DNA of 64,000 nucleotides from Curtobacterium sp. L6-1 (GCF_018885305.1 NZ_CP076544.1:744001-808000); one strand, 5' to 3'; counted from the stretch's first letter, positions 25,620 through 34,578 are shown. Notes: a model not told the origin generated them from the sequence alone. Program-made: numbers and translations.

Positions 25620-26648
25620 TCACTCGGCGTCGGCTCGGACCTCCGACGGCTTCTCGCCGGTGGGGGTGAGACCACGCTGCTGCCGACGCTTCGACACGAC
25701 GAGGCTGGCGACGGTCGCGACGGTGATCGTCAGCAGGATGAAGCCGAGCGAGAACCAGATCGGGATCTCGGGCGCCCACTCGACGTGCTCGCCGCCGTTG
25801 ATGAACGGCACCTCGTTGACGTGCAGCGCGTGGAAGACGAGCTTCACGCCGATGAAGGCGAGGATGACGGCCAGGCCCTGACCGAGGTAGATGAGGCGCT
25901 CGAGCAGGCCGGCGATGAGGAAGTACAGCTGACGGAGACCGAGCAGCGAGAAGGCGTTGGCGGTGAACACGATGAACGCGTCCTGCGTCAGACCGAAGAT
26001 CGCGGGGATCGAGTCGAGCGCGAACAGCACGTCCGTGAGGCCGATGGAGACCATGACGAGCAGCATCGGGGTGAAGAGGCGCTTGCCGTCGACCCGGGTG
26101 GTCAGGCGGTCGCCGTCGTAGTGCTCCGAGGTCGGGATGATGCGGCGCAGCAGACGGATGAGCTTCGAGTCGCCCTCTTCGGCACCGTGCTCGTCGCCGC
26201 CCTTGGCCTGCGACCAGGCGAGCCAGAACAGGAGCAGACCGAACAGGTAGAAGACCCACGAGAAGTTCTCGATGATCGTGACGCCGAGGGCGATGAAGAC
26301 ACCGCGGGCGACGAGGGCGATCGCGACGCCGACCAGCAGGACCTTCTGCTGGAACTCCTTCGGCACGGCGAAGGTCGTCATGATGATGAGGAAGACGAAC
26401 AGGTTGTCGACGGACAACGCCTTCTCGGTCAACCAGCCGGCGAAGTACTCACCGCCGGCCTGGCCACCGCCGAAGACCCAGACGCCGACACCGAACAGGA
26501 TCGCGAGCGCGATGTAGACGACCGACCAGAAGGCCGATTCGCGGATGTGCGGCACGTGCGGGGTGCGCACGTGCGAGAAGAAGTCGAACACGAGCAGGCC
26601 GAGGATGCCTGCGATCGTGAAGAGCCACACGTACAGGGGGACGTCCAT
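25620..26648 (-). CDS. TerC/Alx-family metal-ion exporter
   Basis: 342-residue integral membrane protein with about nine helices. TerC signatures: KALSVDNLFVFLIIM and LFALDSIPAIFGLTQDAFIVF, whose acidic residues lie in the membrane and are implicated in metal transport, and NAFSLLGLRQLYFL. Members of this family (Alx in E. coli, YceF/MeeY in Bacillus) export manganese or metallate secretory enzymes. The leader carries a yybP-ykoY-like RNA, which supports a manganese role. The SD GGAGG lies 6 nt before the ATG and can be sequestered. Confidence 0.92.
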   Translation of the reverse strand: MDVPLYVWLFTIAGILGLLVFDFFSHVRTPHVPHIRESAFWSVVYIALAILFGVGVWVFGGGQAGGEYFAGWLTEKALSVDNLFVFLIIMTTFAVPKEFQQKVLLVGVAIALVARGVFIALGVTIIENFSWVFYLFGLLLFWLAWSQAKGGDEHGAEEGDSKLIRLLRRIIPTSEHYDGDRLTTRVDGKRLFTPMLLVMVSIGLTDVLFALDSIPAIFGLTQDAFIVFTANAFSLLGLRQLYFLIAGLLERLIYLGQGLAVILAFIGVKLVFHALHVNEVPFINGGEHVEWAPEIPIWFSLGFILLTITVATVASLVVSKRRQQRGLTPTGEKPSEVRADAE

Positions 26649-26654
26649 GGAGAG

Positions 26655-26706
26655 CCTCCAGGTCAGGGGCGTGCCACAGGAAAGTGGGTACGCCGGAGCC
26701 TGAAGG
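26655..26706 (-). promoter_or_regulatory. Putative SD-sequestering expression platform of the TerC leader
   Basis: Read on the minus strand, CCTTCAGG (complement of 26699-26706) can pair along all eight bases, with one G-U, with CCTGGAGG (complement of 26655-26662), which contains the Shine-Dalgarno GGAGG. The first of these includes the 3' strand of the aptamer closing helix, so closing helix and SD-blocking helix are mutually exclusive. Confidence 0.5.
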
Positions 26707-26820
26707 TCTCTTCCGCCGCGGTCCGGATCGAGTGGAGCTGACCGGGCCGCGACCGACGCCCCGGGTCCGGGTCGTTCCGGGCCGTACTGACGGGGTCGCC
26801 GAGAGGGAATACTCCCCTTC
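26702..26820 (-). ncRNA. yybP-ykoY (manganese) riboswitch-like aptamer
   Basis: Leader RNA of the TerC gene. On the minus strand it opens with GAAGGGGAGTA, contains CCCCGTCAGTACGG and closes with GAAGAGACCTTC. GGGGAGTA, GTCAgTACGG and AGACC are the conserved blocks of the yybP-ykoY motif as I know it. GAAGG and CCTTC pair as the closing helix. The motif senses Mn2+ and typically precedes metal exporters, including TerC/Alx genes. No covariance search could be run. Confidence 0.72.
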
Positions 26821-26829
26821 GCGAGTTCG

Positions 26830-26835
26830 ATGCTA
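26830..26835 (-). promoter_or_regulatory. -10 element of the TerC leader transcript
   Basis: TAGCAT on the minus strand, about 8 nt before the probable transcript start and 10 nt before the first aptamer base. It lies back-to-back with the ftsY promoter. Confidence 0.45.
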
Positions 26836-26863
26836 GCGAAGGTCCGCCGCGGTCGCGCACCCG

Positions 26864-26869
26864 TAAGCT
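26864..26869 (+). promoter_or_regulatory. -10 hexamer of ftsY (leaderless)
   Basis: TAAGCT, 6 nt before the ftsY ATG at 26876; no ribosome site is present. Confidence 0.5.
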
Positions 26870-26875
26870 GGGAAC

Positions 26876-27745
26876 ATGGCGAGTAGTTGGTCCCTGTCCT
26901 CCCGGCTCCGTGGTCTCTTCCAGCGGAAGACCATCGACGAGACCACGTGGGAGGACCTCGAGACCGCGTTGATCGGCGCGGACTTCGGTCCCGACATCTC
27001 CGAGGAGATAATCGAGGACCTCCGCGCGCGGGTCGAGCGCTACGGCACGACCGACCCCGCCGACCTGAACCGCATGTTGCGCGAGGTGCTCGAGGAGCGG
27101 CTCTCGAAGCTCGACACGACGCTCAAGCTCAGCGCCCGTCCGGCCGTCGTGCTCGTCGTCGGGGTAAACGGTGTCGGCAAGACCACGACGATCGGCAAGT
27201 TCGCGAAGTTCCTCCGCACCTACGACCGCACGGTCCTGGTCGGTGCGGCGGACACCTTCCGCGCCGCCGCGGTCGAGCAGGTCGCGACGTGGGCCCAGCG
27301 CGCCGGCGTCGACGTCGTCCGACCCGCGCAGCCCGGGCAGGACCCGGCCTCGGTGGCGTACCAGACGGTCGAACGGGCGATCCGCGAGGGCACCGAGATC
27401 GTCGTCATCGACACCGCCGGTCGCCTGCACACCAAGGCCGGGCTGATGGACGAGCTCGGCAAGATCAAGCGCGTGGTGGAGAAGCAGACCGAGATCGCCG
27501 AGGTCCTGCTGGTCCTCGACGCGACGACCGGGCAGAACGGCCTGGCCCAGGCGCAGGCGTTCATCGAGGGCGCCGGGGTGACCGGGCTCGTCATCACGAA
27601 GCTCGACGGCTCCGCGAAGGCCGGCTTCGTGCTGAGCGTGCAGGAGAAGACCGGGATCCCGATCAAGCTGATCGGCCAGGGCGAGGGCATCAACGACCTC
27701 ACCGGTTTCACGCCGCACGTCTTCGTCCAGAACCTGGTCGGTTGA
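26876..27745 (+). CDS. ftsY: Signal recognition particle receptor FtsY
   Basis: SRP-family GTPase that docks ribosome-SRP complexes at the membrane. 289 residues: N domain (about 1-85) and G domain with P-loop GVNGVGKTTT, the DTFRAAAVEQ insertion box, DTAGRLHTK and the TKLDG specificity motif. It lacks the long acidic A domain of E. coli FtsY, so it is the compact actinobacterial form. Separated from smc by the leftward TerC gene; the downstream membrane protein overlaps its stop. Confidence 0.96.
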   Translation: MASSWSLSSRLRGLFQRKTIDETTWEDLETALIGADFGPDISEEIIEDLRARVERYGTTDPADLNRMLREVLEERLSKLDTTLKLSARPAVVLVVGVNGVGKTTTIGKFAKFLRTYDRTVLVGAADTFRAAAVEQVATWAQRAGVDVVRPAQPGQDPASVAYQTVERAIREGTEIVVIDTAGRLHTKAGLMDELGKIKRVVEKQTEIAEVLLVLDATTGQNGLAQAQAFIEGAGVTGLVITKLDGSAKAGFVLSVQEKTGIPIKLIGQGEGINDLTGFTPHVFVQNLVG

Positions 27746-29220
27746 GCGCCGCCGCACCGTCGACGGCGCACCGCCTCGACGACCGGGTCCGGAACGGGCG
27801 CGACGGCACGCGACGAGGCGGTCCGCGCCGGGTCCCGGTGCTCGAGGTCGTCGTCATGTGCATCGTCGCCGTCGCCCTGACGATCGGCAGCCTGCTCCAC
27901 AAGCTGCAGTGCGCGGTCCCGGGCATCGACTTCGTGTCGGCGACCGGCAAGGCGTGCTTCGCCGACACGGTCAGCCTCTTCTCGAGCCGCGGCCTGGGCA
28001 CCCACGTGTTCCCGTACGTGCAGCCGCTGGGCGAGAACGGCCTCCCGCCGGGCAGCCTCGAGTACCCGACCCTCACCGGCGTCTGGGCGTGGCTGAGCGC
28101 CCTGCCGGTGGACTCGCTGCACGGGTTCCTCGTCGTGACGGCGCTGACCTTCGTGCCCGTGGTGGTCGTCACGGTCGTGGGCCTCGCGCTGGTCGCCGGT
28201 CGTCGTGCGTGGTTCTTCGCCGCGACCCCGCCGCTGTTCCTCTACGCCCTCTACAACTGGGACCTGCTGCCGGTCGCGTGCACGGTCGTGGCCGTCGTCG
28301 TCGCGGTCCGTTGGCCGGCCGGGCGGGCGCTCGTCTGGCGCGCGGTCGTCGTCGGTGCGCTGTTCGGCCTCGGCGGGGCGTTCAAGTTCTACCCGCTCGT
28401 CTTCGTGGCGCCGTTCGTCCTCGCCCTGCTCGTCGACGCGACGGCGGCCTGGGGCGATCGACTGCGGCGCACCGCCGGCGCCGTCGCCGGGTCGGTGGGC
28501 GTGGTCCTCGTCGCGAACGTGCCGTTCGTGCTGGTCGAACCGGAGTCGTGGTTCTCGATCATCCGGTACCAGGGCATCCGGGACATCGACAACGCGACGC
28601 TCTCGGTCTGGTACTACGCGTTCCAGCCGTGGTCGTCCGCCGACTCGCCCACGTTCCAGCACACGCTGAACCTGCTGGCCACCGGTGCCACCGCGATCGC
28701 GCTGCTCGCCGTGCTCGTGACCGGCCTGGTGCTCGGCATCCGCCGCGGCCGCATGCCGTGGATCGAGACGAGCGCGGCGGTCCTCTGCGCCTACCTGGTG
28801 GCGAACAAGGTCGACTCGCTGCAGTACGCGCTGTGGCTCGCCCCGTTCTTCGTCCTGGTGCGCATCCGGACGGGCTGGATCGTCGCCTACCTCGCCGCCA
28901 ACACGCTGCTCTTCGCCGGCTGGTTCCGGCACATCCACCTGCAGGCATCGGGCACCACGGTGCGCACCTACGCCGACGAGGCCCTGTCCATCGGGGTCTG
29001 GGCGCAGATCATCCTGCTGCCGATCCTCGTGGTGGTGTTCCTCCGTGCCCGCGCCGTCGACGACGACCAGGCGGTCGACGCGCACCAGGCGGTCGACCCA
29101 GACCGGACGACCGACCAGGGCCTGGCGGACGAGGCGCACTCAGCGGACGGGCAGCATCCGGCACCCGTGGCGCACCGCACGGTCGCGGGCCCGAGCACGG
29201 CGTCACCCACCGACGTGTAG
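27742..29220 (+). CDS. Polyprenol-phosphate-dependent glycosyltransferase-like membrane protein (GT87/DUF2029)
   Basis: 492 residues with about ten hydrophobic helices after a 35-residue basic N-terminus and ending in an Asp/His-rich soluble tail. The GGAFKFYPLVFVAPF segment and the acidic residues in the first periplasmic loop are typical of GT87/DUF2029 mannosyltransferase-like proteins that elongate cell-envelope glycans; the donor and acceptor are unknown. The TTG at 27742 overlaps the ftsY stop (TTGA). A later start (ATG at 27856, just before helix 1) is possible. Confidence 0.8.
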   Translation: MSAAAPSTAHRLDDRVRNGRDGTRRGGPRRVPVLEVVVMCIVAVALTIGSLLHKLQCAVPGIDFVSATGKACFADTVSLFSSRGLGTHVFPYVQPLGENGLPPGSLEYPTLTGVWAWLSALPVDSLHGFLVVTALTFVPVVVVTVVGLALVAGRRAWFFAATPPLFLYALYNWDLLPVACTVVAVVVAVRWPAGRALVWRAVVVGALFGLGGAFKFYPLVFVAPFVLALLVDATAAWGDRLRRTAGAVAGSVGVVLVANVPFVLVEPESWFSIIRYQGIRDIDNATLSVWYYAFQPWSSADSPTFQHTLNLLATGATAIALLAVLVTGLVLGIRRGRMPWIETSAAVLCAYLVANKVDSLQYALWLAPFFVLVRIRTGWIVAYLAANTLLFAGWFRHIHLQASGTTVRTYADEALSIGVWAQIILLPILVVVFLRARAVDDDQAVDAHQAVDPDRTTDQGLADEAHSADGQHPAPVAHRTVAGPSTASPTDV

Positions 29221-29260
29221 CGTCCGGGAGGACCTGCCCCGATCGAAGAGGAACACAACC

Positions 29261-29428
29261 ATGCCCGCACTGCTCATCATCGCGATCATCGTCGGCATCG
29301 TCCTGCTGGTCACCGGCATCGTGAGTGCCGCCCTCAAGGCCCTGCTGTTCATCGGCATCGTGCTGATCGTCCTGGCGGTGGTCGGTTGGATCCTCCGCCG
29401 TGTCCGCGGTGGCGGTTCGCGCGTCTGA
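29261..29428 (+). CDS. Small hydrophobic membrane protein
   Basis: 55 residues: two adjacent hydrophobic helices (about 2-23 and 26-44) and a basic C-terminal tail (ILRRVRGGGSRV). Clear ribosome site GAAGAGG before the ATG. It resembles the small DUF-type membrane proteins common in actinobacteria, but I do not recognise a specific family or function. A strong terminator begins 20 bp after its stop. Confidence 0.7.
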   Translation: MPALLIIAIIVGIVLLVTGIVSAALKALLFIGIVLIVLAVVGWILRRVRGGGSRV

Positions 29429-29447
29429 CCGACGCGACCACGCGCAC

Positions 29448-29487
29448 GACGGGAGGCTCCCCACCAGCAGGTGGGGAGCCTCCCGTC
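29448..29487 (+). terminator. Terminator, GACGGGAGGC family (copy 2)
   Basis: Perfect 18-bp stem starting GACGGGAGGCTCCCC with a 4-nt loop (AGCA), followed by TGTCCGT. The basal ten base pairs equal those of the terminators at 25.6, 34.4 and 42.1 kb. The rest of the gap up to the lipA stop is CGTCCGT-rich low-complexity sequence with no supported gene. Confidence 0.85.
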
Positions 29488-29621
29488 TGTCCGTGCGCGT
29501 CCGTCCGTCCGTGCGTGATCGTCCGTCCGTGATCGCCCGCGGACGGTCCGCGGCCCGACGTCCGGCCCGACGGATGTGGGTCGGTGCACCCACCGGCCAC
29601 TGTCCGACGACCCGGTGCCGG

Positions 29622-30605
29622 TCAGACGGCCTGCCGGCCCGGCGACGCGTCGAGCAGGTGGGCCAGGTGATCCGGCACGGTGCCGCCGCGCGCGACCGTC
29701 GCCCGGGCCCACAGCCCTCCGGCCCGGTACGAGGACCGGACCAGGGGCCCGGCCAGGACGCCGGCGAAGCCCATGTCCTCGGCGAGCTCGCGGAGGGCGA
29801 CGAACTCCTCGGGCGCGACCCAGCGGGCGACGGGCAGGTGCCGTGGGGAGGGCCGGAGGTACTGCGTGAGCGTGATGATGTCGGTGCCGGCGTCGTGGAG
29901 GCGCTGCAGGGCGTCCTCGATCTCGTGCCGCTCCTCGCCCATGCCGAGGATGAGGTTCGACTTCGTCACCAGTCCGGCGTCCCGGCCCTGGGTGATGACG
30001 TCGAGGGACCGCTCGAAGGTGAACGCCGGTCGGATGCGCTTGAAGATCCGCGGGACGGTCTCGACGTTGTGCGCGAAGACCTCGGGGCGGGCGTCGAACA
30101 CCCGGCCGAGCTGGTCGGGGCGACCGGAGAAGTCGGGCACGAGGATCTCGACCCCGGTGCCGGGCGAGTGCTCGTGGATCGCACGGATCGTCTCGGCGTA
30201 GAGCCAGGAGCCCCCGTCGTCGAGGTCGTCCCGTGCCACCCCCGTCACGGTCGCGTACCGCAGCTGCATGGCGGCGACCGAGTCGGCGACCCGCCGGGGT
30301 TCGTCACGGTCGAGCGGTTCGGGCTTGCCGGTGTCGATCTGGCAGAAGTCGCACCGGCGCGTGCACTGCGAGCCGCCGATGAGGAACGTCGCCTCGCGGT
30401 CCTCCCAGCACTCGAAGACGTTCGGGCAGCCGGCCTCCTGGCAGACCGTGTGCAGGCGCTGGTCGCGCACGAGGTCGGTCAGTTCGCGGTACGCCGGGCC
30501 CTGCGACGCGCGGGTCTTGATCCACGCCGGCTTGGTCTCGATCGGCGTCTCGGCGTTCCGGGCCTCGACGCGGAGCATGCGGCGGCCTTCCGGGGCGAGG
30601 GTCAT
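29622..30605 (-). CDS. lipA: Lipoyl synthase
   Basis: Radical-SAM enzyme inserting two sulfurs into octanoyl groups on lipoyl domains. 327 residues. Auxiliary cluster Cys55, Cys60, Cys66 ([13 protein letters not shown]) and radical-SAM cluster Cys81, Cys85, Cys88 (CTRRCDFC). The C-terminal RSSYRAG supplies the Ser ligand to the auxiliary cluster. The start overlaps the lipB stop by four bases (ATGA), so octanoyl transfer and sulfur insertion are coupled. Confidence 0.97.
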   Translation of the reverse strand: MTLAPEGRRMLRVEARNAETPIETKPAWIKTRASQGPAYRELTDLVRDQRLHTVCQEAGCPNVFECWEDREATFLIGGSQCTRRCDFCQIDTGKPEPLDRDEPRRVADSVAAMQLRYATVTGVARDDLDDGGSWLYAETIRAIHEHSPGTGVEILVPDFSGRPDQLGRVFDARPEVFAHNVETVPRIFKRIRPAFTFERSLDVITQGRDAGLVTKSNLILGMGEERHEIEDALQRLHDAGTDIITLTQYLRPSPRHLPVARWVAPEEFVALRELAEDMGFAGVLAGPLVRSSYRAGGLWARATVARGGTVPDHLAHLLDASPGRQAV

Positions 30606-31366
30606 GCTGCGGTCTCCTGTCGCTGGCGGGTGCTGGTGCCGGTGGGCGCGGTGTCGCGAGCGGCGGTGCCGACCGGGAGGCGCGGCGCGCGTCCGGTGTA
30701 CGGCTCGCCGTCGCGGTGCCGAGCCGGGTGCTGCGCGGGCAGCGCGTCGACGGCGGCGAGGACGCCGGCCGTGACGACGTCGAGGACGTCCGCCACCGCG
30801 ACCGGCCGTCCGGCGGCGTGGCTCAGGGTCGTCACGCCGGCGTCGGCGATGCCGCACGGGACGATGGCGGCGTAGGCGTCGAGGGCGTTCGCGCAGTTGA
30901 GGGCGATGCCATGCGTGGAGACACCCTGGGCGACGTGGAGTCCGACCGCCCCGACCTTGGCCGCGGTCGGACCCATGCCGACCCAGGCGCCACTGCGACC
31001 CGGGACCCGGCTGGCGGTCACCCCGACGGAGGCCGCCGCGTCGATGAGCACCTGTTCGAGGGAGCGGACCCAGGCGACGACGTCGAGCGGCTCGCCGAGC
31101 CGGACGATCGGGTAGGCCACGAGCTGCCCCGGCCCGTGCCACGTGATCCGGCCGCCGCGGTCGACCTCGACCACGGGCGAGCCGTCCGTCGGCAGGTCGG
31201 CGGGTTCGGTGCGCCGACCGGCCGTGTACACCGACGGGTGCTCGGCGAGCACGAGGGCGCCCGGGGAGCGCCCGGCCACGACGTCCGCGTGCAGGGCGCA
31301 CTGCAGTGCGAGTCCCTCGGCGTAGGGGAGCGGGCCCGGCCAGCGGACGACGTCGATCTCCGGCAT
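30602..31366 (-). CDS. lipB: Lipoyl(octanoyl) transferase
   Basis: Transfers octanoyl from acyl carrier protein to lipoyl domains. 254 residues. The catalytic Cys is in [11 protein letters not shown] and the catalytic Lys in [27 protein letters not shown] and [10 protein letters not shown] motifs are also present. A 40-residue polar C-terminal tail (Arg/Thr/Ala-rich) exceeds the usual length. TACGCT lies 6 nt before the ATG on the minus strand, a leaderless arrangement. Divergent from padR. Confidence 0.95.
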   Translation of the reverse strand: MPEIDVVRWPGPLPYAEGLALQCALHADVVAGRSPGALVLAEHPSVYTAGRRTEPADLPTDGSPVVEVDRGGRITWHGPGQLVAYPIVRLGEPLDVVAWVRSLEQVLIDAAASVGVTASRVPGRSGAWVGMGPTAAKVGAVGLHVAQGVSTHGIALNCANALDAYAAIVPCGIADAGVTTLSHAAGRPVAVADVLDVVTAGVLAAVDALPAQHPARHRDGEPYTGRAPRLPVGTAARDTAPTGTSTRQRQETAA

Positions 31367-31372
31367 GCCGCG

Positions 31373-31378
31373 AGCGTA
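31373..31378 (-). promoter_or_regulatory. -10 hexamer of lipB (leaderless)
   Basis: TACGCT on the minus strand, 6 nt before the lipB ATG at 31366. Confidence 0.5.
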
Positions 31379-31412
31379 GCCAGTAGTTGGACGCAGTACA
31401 ACAACCCAGTGC

Positions 31413-31441
31413 TTGCGATACTCTGACCAACAGAGTATCTT
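31413..31441 (+). promoter_or_regulatory. padR promoter with embedded operator
   Basis: TTGCGA (31413-31418), a 17-bp spacer and TATCTT (31436-31441) lie 6 nt before the padR ATG. Inside, GATACTCTG and CAGAGTATC (31417-31439) form a perfect 9-bp inverted repeat with a 5-bp spacer covering most of the spacer and overlapping both hexamers. This is the expected place for autorepression by the PadR dimer. Confidence 0.7.
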
Positions 31442-31447
31442 CGCCGC

Positions 31448-31819
31448 ATGAGCACCGCCGAGATGCGCGAACCGACCCTGCTCGTGCTGACGTCCCTCGC
31501 CGGAGGGCGCAAGCACGGCTACGGCCTGATCGGCGACGCCGCCGACCTGTCCGACGGGCGGGTGCGCCTCAAGGTCGGCACGTTGTACGCCGTCCTCGAC
31601 CGGCTGCTCGACCAGGGCCTCGTCGCTGCGGCGGGGGAAGAGATCGTCGACGGCCGACTGCGCCGGTACTTCGAACTCACCGACGCCGGTGCCGACGCCC
31701 TCGACGCCGAGGTCCGCCGCATCGAGGCCAACGCCGCTGCCGCACGGGCACGGCTCACCGCGTGGCGGCCGGCCCCGGCCACACGCAGCATCCACATCCG
31801 ACTGGGGGGAGTGTCGTGA
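31448..31819 (+). CDS. PadR-family transcriptional repressor
   Basis: 123 residues. Winged-helix domain with the PadR hallmarks [21 protein letters not shown] at the N-terminus and [21 protein letters not shown] (recognition helix and wing start), then [14 protein letters not shown] and a short dimerisation helix (class-s PadR). It overlaps the next membrane gene by four bases (GTGA), an arrangement in which the repressor and its target form one operon. The inverted repeat in its own promoter suggests autoregulation; the inducer is unknown. Confidence 0.92.
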   Translation: MSTAEMREPTLLVLTSLAGGRKHGYGLIGDAADLSDGRVRLKVGTLYAVLDRLLDQGLVAAAGEEIVDGRLRRYFELTDAGADALDAEVRRIEANAAAARARLTAWRPAPATRSIHIRLGGVS

Positions 31820-32793
31820 CGAACACGAGGCCGGGACAGGGCACGAGGCTGGAACGCGACTACGGGCGGGCGCTCGGGTGGTACCCGACGCGGTGGCGCC
31901 GGACGCACGGACCGGCGATGCTCGGGACGCTGCTCGACGTCGCCGACGACGAGGGACGCAGTCGACCCGCGCACGGGGAACTCGCGGAGCTGCGGTGGCA
32001 GGGGGTGCGCGAACGGGTGAACACCGTCGTGCCGGGGGACGTCCGGGCGCTCGCCGCGTCGATCGGGACCGGGTCGATGGCCGGGTTCGCCCTCGTCTAC
32101 CTGGTCTGGGTGTCCTGGGGACCGTGGGACGCACGGCCGCTCGCCCCGAACCAGTACGACACCTTCGGGCCGTTCTGGAACGCCGGAGTGCTGTTCTGCG
32201 TGCCGTTCCTGCTCGGTGCGCTCGCGGCGGTGGCCGGGTCGCGTGCCGCCGCGCACCTCTTCGTGCTCGTCGGGCTCGTCGCACTGCCGATCGTGACCGT
32301 CATGGTACGCGCAGACGTTGGGCAGCCCGGCCCGCGGTCGACCACACTCGGCGCCGCTCTCCTGCTCGGGCTCGTCGCACTGCTCGGCGATCCCCGTGAC
32401 CGGCGAGCGCTGCTGTCCACGTTCGCCGTCGTCGGCGGAGGGCTCGTGTTCTACGCGGTCTGGCTCCCACCGACCGGCAACTCGTGGCGCCTCGTCACCG
32501 TGGGCGACGGCGGGTTCTGGGGCTCCGTCGCGGCGCCGTGGATGACGGCCTCCGCCGGCGTGACGGTCGCCGTCGCCGTCGTCGTGCTCCTGGTCCGGCG
32601 GCGACCGGTCCCCGCGGCTGCGCTCGCACTGGCGTGGTTGCCCTGGGGTGCCGCGACGACCGTCACCCTCCGCTTCTTCGCGGACGAGCCCGCGGACGCG
32701 GTCGTGGTCGCCGCCGTGTCGGTGGCCCTCGCGGTCGGGGCCGTGGCGGCCGCCGCCCGTCGCCCGACCCGTCGCCGACGCGAGCAGGCGTGA
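31816..32793 (+). CDS. Membrane protein co-transcribed with PadR
   Basis: 325 residues. The N-terminal 70 residues are soluble and HAAS-like (YGRALGWYPTRWRRTHGPAMLGTLLDVADDEGRSRP), followed by about seven hydrophobic helices and a basic C-terminus. This PadR-plus-HAAS-membrane-protein pairing is common in Gram-positive bacteria and linked to envelope stress or efflux, but no defined activity can be assigned. The GTG start overlaps the padR stop. Confidence 0.82.
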   Translation: MTNTRPGQGTRLERDYGRALGWYPTRWRRTHGPAMLGTLLDVADDEGRSRPAHGELAELRWQGVRERVNTVVPGDVRALAASIGTGSMAGFALVYLVWVSWGPWDARPLAPNQYDTFGPFWNAGVLFCVPFLLGALAAVAGSRAAAHLFVLVGLVALPIVTVMVRADVGQPGPRSTTLGAALLLGLVALLGDPRDRRALLSTFAVVGGGLVFYAVWLPPTGNSWRLVTVGDGGFWGSVAAPWMTASAGVTVAVAVVVLLVRRRPVPAAALALAWLPWGAATTVTLRFFADEPADAVVVAAVSVALAVGAVAAAARRPTRRRREQA

Positions 32794-32849
32794 TCGGCAC
32801 CGGCGGGGCGGCGGCGGGCCGCGCCTCCAGGGCCGTCCGCGACGGACGG

Positions 32850-32855
32850 TAGGAT
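32850..32855 (+). promoter_or_regulatory. -10 hexamer of ffh (near-leaderless)
   Basis: TAGGAT, 9 nt before the ffh ATG at 32865. Confidence 0.5.
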
Positions 32856-32864
32856 GGCCGGATC

Positions 32865-34418
32865 ATGGCGCAATTCGGTTCACTCTCCGATCGGCTCACC
32901 GAGACCTTCCGCAACCTGCGGAGCAAGGGACGGCTGACCCCGTCCGACGTGGACGGCACCGTCCGCGAGATCCGGCGGGCGCTGCTCGACGCGGACGTGG
33001 CGCTCGAGGTCGTGAAGTCCTTCACCGCCGCGGTGCGCGAGCGCGCCCTCTCCGACGAGGTCAACAAGGCGCTCAACCCGGCGCAGCAGGTCGTCCAGAT
33101 CGTCAACGAGGAACTCGTCGGCATCCTGGGCGGGCAGCAGCGTCGGCTCGAGTTCGCCAAGCGGCCGCCGACGGTCATCATGCTCGCGGGCCTGCAGGGT
33201 GCCGGCAAGACGACCCTCGCGGGCAAGCTCGGCAAGTGGCTCAAGAAGGACGGCCACACCCCGATGCTCGTGGCCGCCGACCTCCAGCGCCCGAACGCCG
33301 TGCAGCAGCTGCAGGTCGTCGGCGAGCAGGCCGGCGTGCACGTCTTCGCCCCGGAGCCCGGCAACGGCGTGGGCGACCCGGTCAAGGTCGCGAAGAACGC
33401 GATCAAGGCCGCGGTGGACCAGCAGTACGACACGGTCATCGTCGACACCGCCGGTCGACTCGGCGTCGACGCCGAGCTGATGAAGCAGGCCGCGAACATC
33501 CGCAAGGCGGTCGACCCGGACGAGGTCCTGTTCGTCATCGACGCGATGATCGGTCAGGACGCGGTCACCACCGCCCGCGCCTTCCAGGAGGGCGTCGACT
33601 TCACCGGCGTCGTCCTGTCGAAGCTCGACGGTGACGCCCGCGGTGGTGCGGCCCTGTCGGTCGCCTCGGTCACCGGGCGCCCGATCATGTTCGCCTCCAC
33701 CGGTGAGGGCCTCGACGACTTCGAGCCGTTCCACCCGGACCGCATGGCGAGCCGCATCCTCGACCTCGGCGACATCCTCTCCCTCATCGAGCAGGCGCAG
33801 GGTGCCTTCGACGAGGAAGAAGCACGCAAGGTCGCGGACAAGATCGCGACCGACAACTTCACGCTGAACGACTTCCTGCAGCAGATGCAGCAGCTGCGCA
33901 AGGCCGGGTCGATCAAGGGCATGCTCGGCATGCTCCCGGGCGCGAAGGGCATGCGCGAGGCGCTCGACAACTTCGACGAGCGAGAGATCATCCGCACCGA
34001 GGCGATCATCCAGTCGATGACGCCGCAGGAGCGCGAGCTGCCGAAGCTCCTCAACGGCTCCCGCCGCCTGCGCATCGCCCGCGGTGCCGGCTCGACGGTG
34101 ACCGAGGTGAACGCACTGGTCAACCGCTTCGAGCAGGCCGCGAAGATGATGAAGACCGTCGCCCGTGGCGGCGTCCCGCAGATGCCGGGCATGGGTCCGA
34201 TCCCGGGCATGCACGGCGGCAAGAAGCAGCAGCCGCAGGGCAAGAAGAAGAAGGTCGGCAACCCCGCCAAGCGTGCCGCGCTCGCTGCCGGTGCCGCGGC
34301 AGCGCCGCAGCAGGCACCGAAGGGCGCCGGTCTGGGACTCGGTGCCGGCGGCGGCAAGAACGGCGCGGCCCCGACCGAGGAAGAGCTCGCCTCGTTGCAG
34401 AAGTTCCTCGGGCGCTGA
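32865..34418 (+). CDS. ffh: Signal recognition particle protein Ffh (SRP54)
   Basis: GTPase subunit of SRP that binds signal peptides of nascent membrane proteins together with 4.5S RNA. 517 residues: N domain (1-90), G domain with GLQGAGKTTL, DLQRPNAVQQL, DTAGRLGVD and SKLDGDARGG, then the Met-rich M domain (about 300-435; LGMLPGAKGMREAL, RRLRIARGAGSTVTEVNALVNRF). The last 70 residues are a Lys/Gly/Ala-rich tail typical of actinobacteria. Followed by a strong palindromic terminator. Confidence 0.97.
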   Translation: MAQFGSLSDRLTETFRNLRSKGRLTPSDVDGTVREIRRALLDADVALEVVKSFTAAVRERALSDEVNKALNPAQQVVQIVNEELVGILGGQQRRLEFAKRPPTVIMLAGLQGAGKTTLAGKLGKWLKKDGHTPMLVAADLQRPNAVQQLQVVGEQAGVHVFAPEPGNGVGDPVKVAKNAIKAAVDQQYDTVIVDTAGRLGVDAELMKQAANIRKAVDPDEVLFVIDAMIGQDAVTTARAFQEGVDFTGVVLSKLDGDARGGAALSVASVTGRPIMFASTGEGLDDFEPFHPDRMASRILDLGDILSLIEQAQGAFDEEEARKVADKIATDNFTLNDFLQQMQQLRKAGSIKGMLGMLPGAKGMREALDNFDEREIIRTEAIIQSMTPQERELPKLLNGSRRLRIARGAGSTVTEVNALVNRFEQAAKMMKTVARGGVPQMPGMGPIPGMHGGKKQQPQGKKKKVGNPAKRAALAAGAAAAPQQAPKGAGLGLGAGGGKNGAAPTEEELASLQKFLGR

Positions 34419-34447
34419 TCCGCTGACGCGGCGACGCACGCGCCCTC

Positions 34448-34487
34448 GACGGGAGGCCCGGTACCAGCTGGTACCGGGCCTCCCGTC
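34448..34487 (+). terminator. Terminator, GACGGGAGGC family (copy 3)
   Basis: A 40-bp perfect palindrome (20-bp arms, GACGGGAGGCCCGG... around CAGCTG), 29 bp after ffh. It is identical to the inner 40 bp of the palindrome at 25568-25613. Confidence 0.85.
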
Positions 34488-34578
34488 CTCGTCGTGGCAA
34501 GTGCTCACAGCCGGGATGATGACAGCGGGCCCGTGATGTCCTCGATCCGCGCACCTCGCGCAGACCGAGAGGAACTCC

